Shown: positions 14,207 through 20,050 of the stretch, piece after piece
Layout of the letters: each line of letters opens with the position of its first letter
How positions within the stretch are numbered: position 1 is the stretch's first letter
Origin: SZUA-584 sp050943225
Lineage (GTDB): Bacteria; Bacillota; Clostridia; Christensenellales; SZUA-584
Length of the DNA: 20,050 nt
Direction: 5' to 3'
Assembly (NCBI GenBank): GCA_050943225.1
Contig: JBMNOT010000011.1
Span: 1 to 20,050 of the forward strand
The notes under the pieces: generated by a model
Database searches by the model: none
Seen by the model: only the letters and a program-made list of their open reading frames with translations
Told to the model about the DNA's origin: nothing
Position numbers and translations under genes: made by a program

Positions 14207-14464
14207 TCAGCGTTTGTCCATCGTGCCTTTGATATACCGGTAAAGCTCGAACAGAGGCCAGGCAGCCGGGTCGCTGATGTTGACGTCCGGGTGGTATTTG
14301 GCGAGTATGCCGTTCCAGCCCAGCTCCGCAATCTCGCGGCGCATCGCAATGTAGTTCGCGATGTGGCCGCTTTTTTCGTTGATCTCGATCAGCTTATCGC
14401 GCATGCGGGTGAGGTTTTCCAATATATCCGACCAGTTCTCACCGCTGTTTTCGGGTTTCTTCAT
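14207..14464 (-). CDS. Small HPD-motif (J-domain-like) protein, copy B
   Basis: An 85-residue paralogue of the protein at 11427-11687. It shares the helix DILENLTRMRDKLIEINEKS, the core LGWNGILAKYHPDVN (HPD at 58-60) and DPAAWPLFELYRYI. From DIL onward 44 of 72 positions are identical by eye; the first 12 residues differ. The KYHPDVN loop between a basic helix and an A...LFELY helix is the J-domain pattern without helix I, so an Hsp70 co-chaperone-like role is possible but not shown. An AGGGAGGG ribosome site precedes the ATG, and a perfect 6-bp hairpin abuts it. A weak promoter (CTGACA, 18 bases, TATTAG; 14501-14530) lies upstream. The two copies bracket the exported two-gene unit and point the same way. 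Confidence 0.78.
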   Translation of the reverse strand: MKKPENSGENWSDILENLTRMRDKLIEINEKSGHIANYIAMRREIAELGWNGILAKYHPDVNISDPAAWPLFELYRYIKGTMDKR

Positions 14465-14478
14465 GTTCGCCCTCCCTT

Positions 14479-14493
14479 CCGGAACGCTTCCGG
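14479..14493 (-). promoter_or_regulatory. Hairpin abutting ribosome site of HPD copy B
   Basis: CCGGAA-CGC-TTCCGG is a perfect 6-bp stem with a 3-base loop in the 5' leader, one base from the AGGGAGGG ribosome site (14470-14477). It may modulate translation or act as a 5' stabiliser. Confidence 0.35.
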
Positions 14494-14660
14494 CTCTATT
14501 CTAATACGCGGGCTGTAAATAATTTGTCAGAACGCGGCGCGCCGGAATACGGCGAAGGTCAAAAAAACGGGATTTTTGTCGATTCCCGGTTCTATCATGA
14601 AATGATCAACCAAATTCATATATTATTTAACGGTTAACCCGACTATTTGCTGGCTGCAGC

Positions 14661-14690
14661 TTGCGGATTGTACTTATAGTGCTGTAATAT
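14661..14690 (+). promoter_or_regulatory. Possible promoter of zinc-ribbon membrane protein
   Basis: TTGCGG (14661-14666), 18 bases, TAATAT (14685-14690), followed by an AT-only tract to about 14711. Several shifted alternatives are possible in this AT-rich leader. Confidence 0.38.
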
Positions 14691-14740
14691 AATAATATAT
14701 TAATAATATATGGATTCTAAATATAGGGAGGTTTGTCGCG

Positions 14741-15502
14741 ATGTCGCCATATAAAAATTTCCTCAGCGCCGCCAAAGACTACATGAACAGCCATGGCTTT
14801 CTGCGTTTCCTGCTGTCGGCCCATATCGCTGTGTTTGCGTTGGGCGGGCTGCTGTACGTGCTCGGCATATTTCTTGTCAATATCGCGGGCGCGGGCGGCG
14901 TGTCCATCTATGACGCGTTTGTTACGCTGGGCGCTGTGCTCATGTGGGCGGGCCTTTTGCTCAGCCTGATCGCAAAGGATCCGGTGACCATCGTGATTGC
15001 CTCCGGGTCTGTCGCTTTCTGCTCTCTGGTGGCCTGGATTGTGCTGCTGGCCAGGAGATTTCCCTTTTTCTTCGGCCCGCTGTTCTACTTTCTGGTTTTC
15101 GGCGCCGTCTGCATTATTACCTTTGTCAAGGCGGAAAAGTTTGTGAAGATGCGCGCAGAAGCTGCGGCCAGAGCTGCCGTGCACTGCACGCGCTGCGGCT
15201 ATGCGATGCCCAGAGGAGCGGTATTCTGCCCGATGTGCGGTACGCCCAATGCCGCAATGCAGTACGCGCCTCCGGTTCAGCCGCCGTATGCAGCACAGCC
15301 GCAGTACGCGCCGCCGGCTCAGCCGTATGCACCACCGGGCCAGCCGCAGTACGCGCCGCCGGCTCAGCCTGCTGCACCTGCCGCCGAGCCCGCTGAGGAG
15401 CCTGCTGCGCCTGCTGAAGAGGATAAAAAGAAATGTTTCAGCTGCGGAGCCGAGTTGCCGGCAGGAGCTGTTTACTGCGGGAAATGCGGCATGAAACAAT
15501 AA
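14741..15502 (+). CDS. Membrane protein with two zinc ribbons and proline-rich linker
   Basis: A 253-residue protein with four predicted membrane helices in residues 22-130 (for example HIAVFALGGLLYVLGIFLV and GPLFYFLVFGAVCIITFV). A cytoplasmic-type zinc ribbon follows at 149-166 (CTRC, CPMC), then a Pro/Ala/Tyr/Gln linker of about 60 residues with YAPPAQP repeats. A second zinc ribbon lies at the extreme C-terminus (CFSC at 232-235, CGKC at 246-249). Zinc-ribbon membrane proteins of this design are common in Bacillota and mostly uncharacterised; a role in membrane-protein or protein-protein interaction is inferred. The ATG follows AGGGAGG at 14726-14732. It has its own terminator and is monocistronic. 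I do not recognise a named family. Confidence 0.8.
   Translation: MSPYKNFLSAAKDYMNSHGFLRFLLSAHIAVFALGGLLYVLGIFLVNIAGAGGVSIYDAFVTLGAVLMWAGLLLSLIAKDPVTIVIASGSVAFCSLVAWIVLLARRFPFFFGPLFYFLVFGAVCIITFVKAEKFVKMRAEAAARAAVHCTRCGYAMPRGAVFCPMCGTPNAAMQYAPPVQPPYAAQPQYAPPAQPYAPPGQPQYAPPAQPAAPAAEPAEEPAAPAEEDKKKCFSCGAELPAGAVYCGKCGMKQ
15296..15369 (+). repeat. 29-base direct repeat coding the proline-rich linker
   Basis: Two identical 29-base copies (15296-15324 and 15341-15369), 45 bases apart, code for QPQYAPPAQP. A diverged copy begins near 15260. The in-frame 45-base period means 15-residue units that can expand or contract by slippage. Confidence 0.8.
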
Positions 15503-15517
15503 ACGTAGATATTAAAG

Positions 15518-15550
15518 AAGGACTGCCCTTCACGGGGTGCAGTCCTTTTT
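15518..15550. terminator. Bidirectional terminator between convergent genes
   Basis: AAGGACTGC (15518-15526) pairs with GCAGTCCTT (15539-15547), followed by TTT on the plus strand and by CTTTAATATCT on the minus strand. It separates the zinc-ribbon gene from convergent cinA. Confidence 0.8.
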
Positions 15551-15568
15551 GCTTTGTGTGAACCAGTA

Positions 15569-16816
15569 TTACAACCGCAGGGCAGCTCTGCGGATAAGAT
15601 CCAGCGCGTACAATGTCGCCATGTTGCGGATCATGCCGCGCTCCTCTTTGTGCCCGCGGGACAAAAGCTGTTTTCTGGTTTCCTGAAACGCCGCGCAGTC
15701 CACGCCAAACCAGACCAGACCGACGGGCTTTTCCGCGCTGCCGCCGCCCGGCCCTGCGATGCCGGTGATGGATATGCCGATATCCGCGCCGGACAGCGCC
15801 CGGACGCCGGCGGCCATCTCGCGGGCCGTCTCAGCGGAAACTGCGCCGTGGTCGGCCAAAGTCTTCGCCGAGACATTCAGCAGCTTTTGCTTGATATCGT
15901 TAGAATAGGCACAGACGCTGCAGCCGAACACGTCGGAAGCGCCGGGTATGTCGGTGATCGCAGCAGCCACCTTGCCGCCGGTGCAGCTTTCAGCCAGCGC
16001 GACGGTGAGCTTCTTCTCGCGCAGCAGCGCCACCACCGCAGCCTGCAAACTGCCGACATCCACGCCGTACACCACGTCGCCCAGCATGTTCCGGATGTGC
16101 TCGACCATCGGGTCTACCAGGGCAAAGGCTGCGTCCGCGCTCTCGGCCTTGGCACTGACGCGCACCTGCACCTCGCCTGACTTGGCGTAAGGCGCGACGG
16201 TGGGGTTGACGGAGGAAGTCATCAGATCGCGCAGCGTGTCTTCCACCAGCGATTCGCCCATGCCGAATATATGGATGGTGCGCGAGCGTATCGTAGCGCC
16301 GGTGTATTTCTCCAGAAACGGCGCGACCTGTTTCTCAAACATCGGGTACAGCTCGTTTGGCGGCCCGGGCAGCATGATGACCGTTTTGCCGCCCTGCTCC
16401 ACCGCGAAACCGGGCGCGAAGCCGGCCTCGTTGAAAAACACCGTGGCGCCTGCGGGCACATGCGCCTGCACCAGGTTGTTGGGCGTCATGGGCACGCCGC
16501 GCCGCTGATAGAACGCTTCGATTTTGCGGACGGACGGCTCGTGCGGCTCCATATGAAGGCCGAAACAATCCGCCACTGCTTTTTTGGTGACGTCGTCGTA
16601 AGTGGGGCCAAGGCCGCCTGTGGTGATGACGATATCCGCCCGGCTGAGCGCGAGCTTTAAGCTGTCCAGCAGCCGCTGGCTGTTGTCGCCCACCACCGAC
16701 TGATGGTAGACGTCGATGCCGAGTGACGCCAGCTCCCGGGCGAGGTAGGCGCCGTTGGTGTTGACGATGTCGCCCAGCAGTATCTCTGTTCCGATGCACA
16801 GAACCTCTGCGTTCAT
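15569..16816 (-). CDS. cinA: CinA-family nicotinamide-nucleotide amidase
   Basis: This 415-residue two-domain protein is full length. The N-terminal MoaB/COG1058 domain (about 1-170) starts MNAEVLCIGTEILLGDIVNTN and has TTGGLGPTYDDVT near 65-77 and PGPPNE near 150; in characterised CinA it has ADP-ribose pyrophosphatase activity. The C-terminal domain (about 255-415) has AESCTGGKVAAAITDIPGAS and GISITGIAGPGGG, the NMN deamidase (PncC, EC 3.5.1.42) motifs. CinA salvages NMN for NAD recycling and, in some Gram-positives, is linked to competence and recA. GGAGGACGAG lies before the ATG. No recA follows. A DUF89 phosphatase gene is divergent, another metabolite-repair enzyme. Confidence 0.93.
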   Translation of the reverse strand: MNAEVLCIGTEILLGDIVNTNGAYLARELASLGIDVYHQSVVGDNSQRLLDSLKLALSRADIVITTGGLGPTYDDVTKKAVADCFGLHMEPHEPSVRKIEAFYQRRGVPMTPNNLVQAHVPAGATVFFNEAGFAPGFAVEQGGKTVIMLPGPPNELYPMFEKQVAPFLEKYTGATIRSRTIHIFGMGESLVEDTLRDLMTSSVNPTVAPYAKSGEVQVRVSAKAESADAAFALVDPMVEHIRNMLGDVVYGVDVGSLQAAVVALLREKKLTVALAESCTGGKVAAAITDIPGASDVFGCSVCAYSNDIKQKLLNVSAKTLADHGAVSAETAREMAAGVRALSGADIGISITGIAGPGGGSAEKPVGLVWFGVDCAAFQETRKQLLSRGHKEERGMIRNMATLYALDLIRRAALRL

Positions 16817-16845
16817 ATCTCGTCCTCCGGTTACTTAATTCCTGT

Positions 16846-16854
16846 ATTATAGCA
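16846..16854 (-). promoter_or_regulatory. Extended -10 promoter of cinA
   Basis: The minus strand reads TGCTATAAT (TATAAT at 16846-16851), an extended -10 element, 30 bases from the cinA start. The -35 region (TGTGAA at 17 bases) is poor, as is usual for extended -10 promoters. Confidence 0.6.
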
Positions 16855-17020
16855 CAGACGGGGCGGTTTCACACGCTGCCTTTCGGCCAGTTTTGCTTTT
16901 TGGACGGGGCTATGGTATGCTGTTCAAAAAGCAAAAACAGCCGGAAGACGGTAATCCGAAGGCGCGCGCCGGATAAGGAAAGCGGCCTTCTGGAAATAGA
17001 TTTTGGAAGGGTCTGTCAAA

Positions 17021-17899
17021 ATGAAGATGGCGACGGAATGCATCCATTGCGTGCTCAAGCAGATGGATAATTATTTTTTGCGTTTTGTGGGGGACGAAGA
17101 AGAGCGTTTTGACTTTTTGAGGGCTGTCTGCGCCGAAATTGGGACGATGGATGAGGAAACGCCTGCGGCGGTTGTCAGTGCCAAAATGGTGCGCGTTATC
17201 CAAAGCCGGGCAGGCGAAGCGGATCTTTTCGCGGAGGAAAAGCGCGTCTATAATCAGGCGATACTTGAAATTGAGGATGACGTGGCGGCGCGCATTGCGG
17301 CTGCGGACGATAAGCTTGAGCGGGCACTGCAATATGCGATGACAGGCAATTATATCGATTTTGGCTCCAGGTACGGCGTGAGCAGGGAAAAGCTCAGCGA
17401 ATTGATCGAGGCTGCGCCGAACCTGGACATAAAGCCCATGCTGGAGCGGCTTCGCCGCGATCTTGGCAAAGCGCGCACTCTGGTCTATGTGCTGGACAAC
17501 TGCGGCGAGGCGGTGCTTGACAAAATATGCATCCGGACGCTGAAGGGGCTGTATCCGAATCTTAGCATCACGGCGCTGGTGCGGGGGAAGCCGGCGTGTA
17601 ACGACGTGACCATGGAGGAAGCGCGCGAGATCGGGCTGGATGCGCTGGTTGATGTGGTGGGCAACGGGGATGATACTCCCGGCACCGTATTGTCGCGCAT
17701 ATCGGACGAGGCGCGAGCGCTGCTGGAAAGCGCGGACGTCATCATTTCCAAAGGCATGGGCAACTACGAAACTCTTTGTGGATGTGGGCTGAACGTCTAT
17801 TATATGCTGCTGTGCAAATGCGAACGATTCGCGCGGGAATTTGAAAAACCGCTCTACGACGCCATATTTATCGCGGAACTGCCGGACGGTGCGGCATAG
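17021..17899 (+). CDS. DUF89 / ARMT1-like damage-control phosphatase
   Basis: A 292-residue protein of the DUF89 family, metal-dependent phosphatases thought to hydrolyse damaged or surplus sugar phosphates. Visible family marks: CIHC at residues 7-10 with the helical CVLKQ start typical of the prokaryotic subgroup, DNCGE at 159-163, RGKPACNDVTMEEA, then GNGDDTPGT and KGMGNYETL. The Asp159 and Asn160 of DNxGE and the aspartates of GNGDD are metal ligands in known structures. The ATG at 17021 follows GGAAGGG at 17005-17011; a TTG at 17003 is in frame but overlaps that site. The gene is divergent from cinA; a weak promoter (TTGCTT, 17 bases, TATGCT near 16894-16922) may serve it. The next gene has its own promoter. 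The physiological substrate cannot be read. Confidence 0.87.
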   Translation: MKMATECIHCVLKQMDNYFLRFVGDEEERFDFLRAVCAEIGTMDEETPAAVVSAKMVRVIQSRAGEADLFAEEKRVYNQAILEIEDDVAARIAAADDKLERALQYAMTGNYIDFGSRYGVSREKLSELIEAAPNLDIKPMLERLRRDLGKARTLVYVLDNCGEAVLDKICIRTLKGLYPNLSITALVRGKPACNDVTMEEAREIGLDALVDVVGNGDDTPGTVLSRISDEARALLESADVIISKGMGNYETLCGCGLNVYYMLLCKCERFAREFEKPLYDAIFIAELPDGAA

Positions 17900-17930
17900 A
17901 TTAAGGGAGAAGCGGCCTATGATTTTGGGC

Positions 17931-17959
17931 TGTCCAATACAGGGCTTTTATAGTATAAT
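17931..17959 (+). promoter_or_regulatory. Promoter of beta-propeller protein
   Basis: TGTCCA (17931-17936), 17 bases, perfect TATAAT (17954-17959). A second option uses TTGGGC with TATAGT at 18 bases. It lies just after the DUF89 stop and 46 bases before the start codon. Confidence 0.52.
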
Positions 17960-18005
17960 GAAAGAAATTCCGGTGGTGGAATAAGCATATAGAAAGGTTC
18001 TGCCA

Positions 18006-19874
18006 ATGAAGAAGAAATATTACGCAAGGCGGCGGAGGGTAAGACGGAGGGTCAGAACCCGGTTTTTCGTCATTATCGGGCTGATGGTAGCTGCGCTTGC
18101 GGTAGGGATATTTTTTATCGTCAAAGCCGTTATCGATAAGCCGGGCACGCCCCAGTCGCCGGTGGATTCCGTGCAGCTGACACCGCCTGACAACACGGTA
18201 ACGCTGCCGCCGGAGGGGCAGGAGCCGACGGATGCGCCTTCGCCCACGCCGAAGCCCACGCTCTCGGACGACCTTGTGCCCAGGGCTGTGGAGGAAACGG
18301 AGCCGTCCAAGTTCGGGTTTGAGACGCATGTATATGTGGACAACGAGGAGACGACGTCCTACAAGCGCGAGGGGTCGGTAAGCTTCCCCACGGGAGCGGA
18401 GTACACGGCGCTGGAGGGCGTCACGACATACCGCGGCAACAACTACCGCGACGCATCCAGCTGGGGGACGGCGGACATTAAAGAGGGCAAGCTGACGCTG
18501 CTGGATATTGAAAAGAAGACCAGCCACATCGGACGCTGGGGCGGTTCGGGCTGTACCGGCCAGCCGCTGGTGGTAACATGGCCCGACAAGACGCGGCAGA
18601 ACATGACGGCGCTGTACGACGAGTTCAGAAACAAGCCGGGCTTTACTGAAGTCATCATCGCGTCGCTGGACGGCAACATCTATTTCATGGAGCTGTCCAC
18701 GGGCAAGAAAACGCGTGACCCGCTCAAGATCGGTGCGCCCACCAAGGGCACGCCCAGCCTGGATCCGCGCGGCTATCCTATTATCTATGTGGGGCAAGGC
18801 CTGAACCCGGAGGGCAGCAGCACCGCCTCCAACGATATGTACGTGCGCGCTTACAATTTGCTGAACAACAGCACAACGCCGCTGCTCAAGTTCGGTGCGG
18901 CGAAAAAGGATCCGTACGCTTACCGGGATTGGCAGGCTTATGACGCGAGCCCTCTTATTGACGCGGCGACGGATACGCTGATAATGCCGGGTGAGAACGG
19001 CATACTCTATACGGTCAAGCTGAACACAGCCTACGACGAGGATGCCGGCACGCTGACGATGAACCCTGACCCCATCGTGAAGTATGTCTACACTTCCACA
19101 CGCAACGAATCAAGCGGCATCTGGGGTATGGAGAATTCGCCGGTCGGCTGGCGCAATTACCTGTTCTTCACCGACAACATCGGCATGCTGCAGTGCGTGG
19201 ATCTTAACACCATGACGCTGGTGTACGCCAACGATTTGGAGAACGACAGCGACGTGTCCATGGTGCTGGAGGAGGATATAGCGAACCAGAGCGTATACCT
19301 TTACACCGGCTGCGAATATGACGATACTGTGCTGAACACGAAGGAAACGAACGGAACATGCTATGCCCGCAAGATAAACGCTCTCACCGGCGAAATTCTC
19401 TGGTCCACGCCGTTTTCCGTTTTCACTGAGCCTGGCGGCAGCGTGGACGGCGGCATACTTGCGTCGCCCATACTCGGCAAAGAAGGCACCACGATGGAGG
19501 GGCTCATCATCTATACAGTTTCTTCCGTGATCAAGGACGACGGCAGCAAGACGGCGATGATGGTGGCGCTCAACAAGAACACCGGCGACATCGTCTGGCG
19601 GCTTGACCTGGAGAACTCAGGCTGGACACCGTCTTCACCGGTGCCGGTGTACACGCCCGACGGGCAGGGCTATATTGTGCAGTGCCTGTTCGGCGGCACG
19701 ATCAAGCTGATCAAGGTGGACGGCGACACAGCGTCCGTGTCGGACTCCATCAATGTCAGCGAGAAGATCGGAAGCGACGATCCCAACAGCTTCGAGGCGA
19801 CGCCCGTCGTGTTCGGCAACACCATCGTGGTGGGGTCGCGCAGCAGCCGCTTCTTCTACCTGACGATCAACTAG
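18006..19874 (+). CDS. Membrane-anchored PQQ-type beta-propeller protein
   Basis: A 622-residue protein with a very basic start (KKKYYARRRRVRRRVRTR), one membrane helix at about 20-42 and a Pro/Thr-rich extracellular linker to about residue 100. The rest is an outer-face beta-propeller of PQQ/WD-like repeats: TYRGNNYRDASSWG, EVIIASLDGNIYFMELSTGK, ASPLIDAATDTLIMPGENG, CVDLNTMTLVYAND, KINALTGEILWSTPF and VALNKNTGDIVWRLDLENSG. The AxNxxTGxxxW pattern is the repeat signature. PQQ as a cofactor is unlikely in this setting, and no dehydrogenase residues were recognised; the role is probably binding or scaffolding at the cell surface. Start ATG follows GAAAGG. A strong terminator ends the unit. Confidence 0.87.
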   Translation: MKKKYYARRRRVRRRVRTRFFVIIGLMVAALAVGIFFIVKAVIDKPGTPQSPVDSVQLTPPDNTVTLPPEGQEPTDAPSPTPKPTLSDDLVPRAVEETEPSKFGFETHVYVDNEETTSYKREGSVSFPTGAEYTALEGVTTYRGNNYRDASSWGTADIKEGKLTLLDIEKKTSHIGRWGGSGCTGQPLVVTWPDKTRQNMTALYDEFRNKPGFTEVIIASLDGNIYFMELSTGKKTRDPLKIGAPTKGTPSLDPRGYPIIYVGQGLNPEGSSTASNDMYVRAYNLLNNSTTPLLKFGAAKKDPYAYRDWQAYDASPLIDAATDTLIMPGENGILYTVKLNTAYDEDAGTLTMNPDPIVKYVYTSTRNESSGIWGMENSPVGWRNYLFFTDNIGMLQCVDLNTMTLVYANDLENDSDVSMVLEEDIANQSVYLYTGCEYDDTVLNTKETNGTCYARKINALTGEILWSTPFSVFTEPGGSVDGGILASPILGKEGTTMEGLIIYTVSSVIKDDGSKTAMMVALNKNTGDIVWRLDLENSGWTPSSPVPVYTPDGQGYIVQCLFGGTIKLIKVDGDTASVSDSINVSEKIGSDDPNSFEATPVVFGNTIVVGSRSSRFFYLTIN

Positions 19875-19887
19875 CAAAAGACATAAT

Positions 19888-19917
19888 AAAGGCCTCGGAA
19901 AAAACCGGGGCCTTTTT
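19888..19917 (+). terminator. Strong intrinsic terminator
   Basis: AAAGGCCTCGG and CCGGGGCCTTT form an 11-bp stem (one G-U pair) with a 6-A loop, followed by TTTTT. It ends the beta-propeller gene 13 bases after the stop. Confidence 0.9.
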
Positions 19918-19987
19918 GCATCGCTGAAAATATCTTGGTACTGTCAAGAAAATTTCGCAAATTTGATTGCCGCCTGGTGGCCCGCAG

Positions 19988-20050
19988 CTAGCTGATAGCT
20001 GAACCGGCTTCTTCTTTCAGCATCTCGTCCAGGTGTGTCATGTTCATATA
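19988..20050 (-). CDS. C-terminal tail of a minus-strand open frame (partial, doubtful)
   Basis: Read on the minus strand, an open frame enters from the right edge as YMNMTHLDEMLKEEAGSAIS and stops at TAG (19988-19990). It is only 20 codons, so neither family nor reality can be settled. It points toward the terminator at 19888 and so would be a convergent gene. The short acidic helical ending is compatible with many proteins. Confidence 0.28.
   Translation of the reverse strand, partial: YMNMTHLDEMLKEEAGSAIS

Noticed and set aside
16961..16970. GGCGCGCGCC palindrome upstream of the DUF89 gene
   Set aside because: Short GC-only palindromes are expected by chance in this composition and it has no clear promoter relation.

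Overview
The window looks like chromosomal DNA of an anaerobic Bacillota (Clostridia-type) bacterium with fairly GC-rich third codon positions. Evidence: strong AGGAGG-type ribosome sites and TTGACA/TATAAT promoters, an iron-only hydrogenase accessory gene under a clostridial-type Rex box, a relic of hydE, several exported proteins of kinds common in Clostridia (SH3b/peptidoglycan-binding, lipoprotein, beta-propeller), and no outer-membrane genes. Genus cannot be fixed from sequence alone. No rRNA, tRNA or CRISPR array was seen.

Layout. 1-1.8 kb: an edge fragment of a minus-strand zinc-ribbon (transposase-like) gene abuts a 5'-truncated uroporphyrinogen-decarboxylase-family gene, then an intact D-lyxose isomerase and its terminator. 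1.8-2.6 kb: a promoter overlapped by a Rex-type operator, a leader with an internal terminator, a TM1266-type hydrogenase-system regulator, and directly overlapping it a badly decayed N-terminal piece of hydE: a dying hydrogenase-maturation operon. 2.6-5.35 kb: mannitol-1-phosphate dehydrogenase with its own promoter and palindrome, then an S41 C-terminal processing protease with a consensus promoter and a terminator-like leader. 5.35-9.8 kb: trxB, glmM and glmS, with inverted repeats over the trxB and glmM promoters; glmM and glmS make the UDP-GlcNAc precursors for the wall. 9.8-10.5 kb: a frameshifted, truncated O-antigen-ligase-like gene on the minus strand.

10.7-11.25 kb: a YbaK-type deacylase on the minus strand. 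11.4-14.5 kb: two paralogous small proteins of about 85 residues with an HPD (J-domain-like) motif, both on the minus strand, bracket a plus-strand pair of exported proteins (triple SH3b/peptidoglycan-binding protein and a lipoprotein). The first paralogue and the exported pair are fired from divergent promoters whose -35 boxes overlap. 14.7-15.5 kb: a membrane protein with two zinc ribbons and a Pro/Ala/Tyr repeat linker. 15.6-17.9 kb: divergent cinA (NMN deamidase) and a DUF89 damage-control phosphatase, both metabolite-repair functions. 18.0-19.9 kb: a membrane-anchored PQQ-type beta-propeller protein with a clear terminator. The last bases hold the tail of a minus-strand open frame.

Non-coding stretches: 1712-2098 holds a terminator, promoter, Rex box and leader; 2579-2783 holds the mtlD promoter, palindrome and a weak hairpin; 10465-10749 holds a weak minus promoter and the YbaK terminator; 11688-11962 holds the divergent promoters; 14465-14740 is AT-rich with possible weak promoters on both strands. 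The most interesting features are the HPD-motif paralogue pair, the Rex-controlled relic hydrogenase locus, and the cluster of dyad operators on the trxB and glmM promoters.
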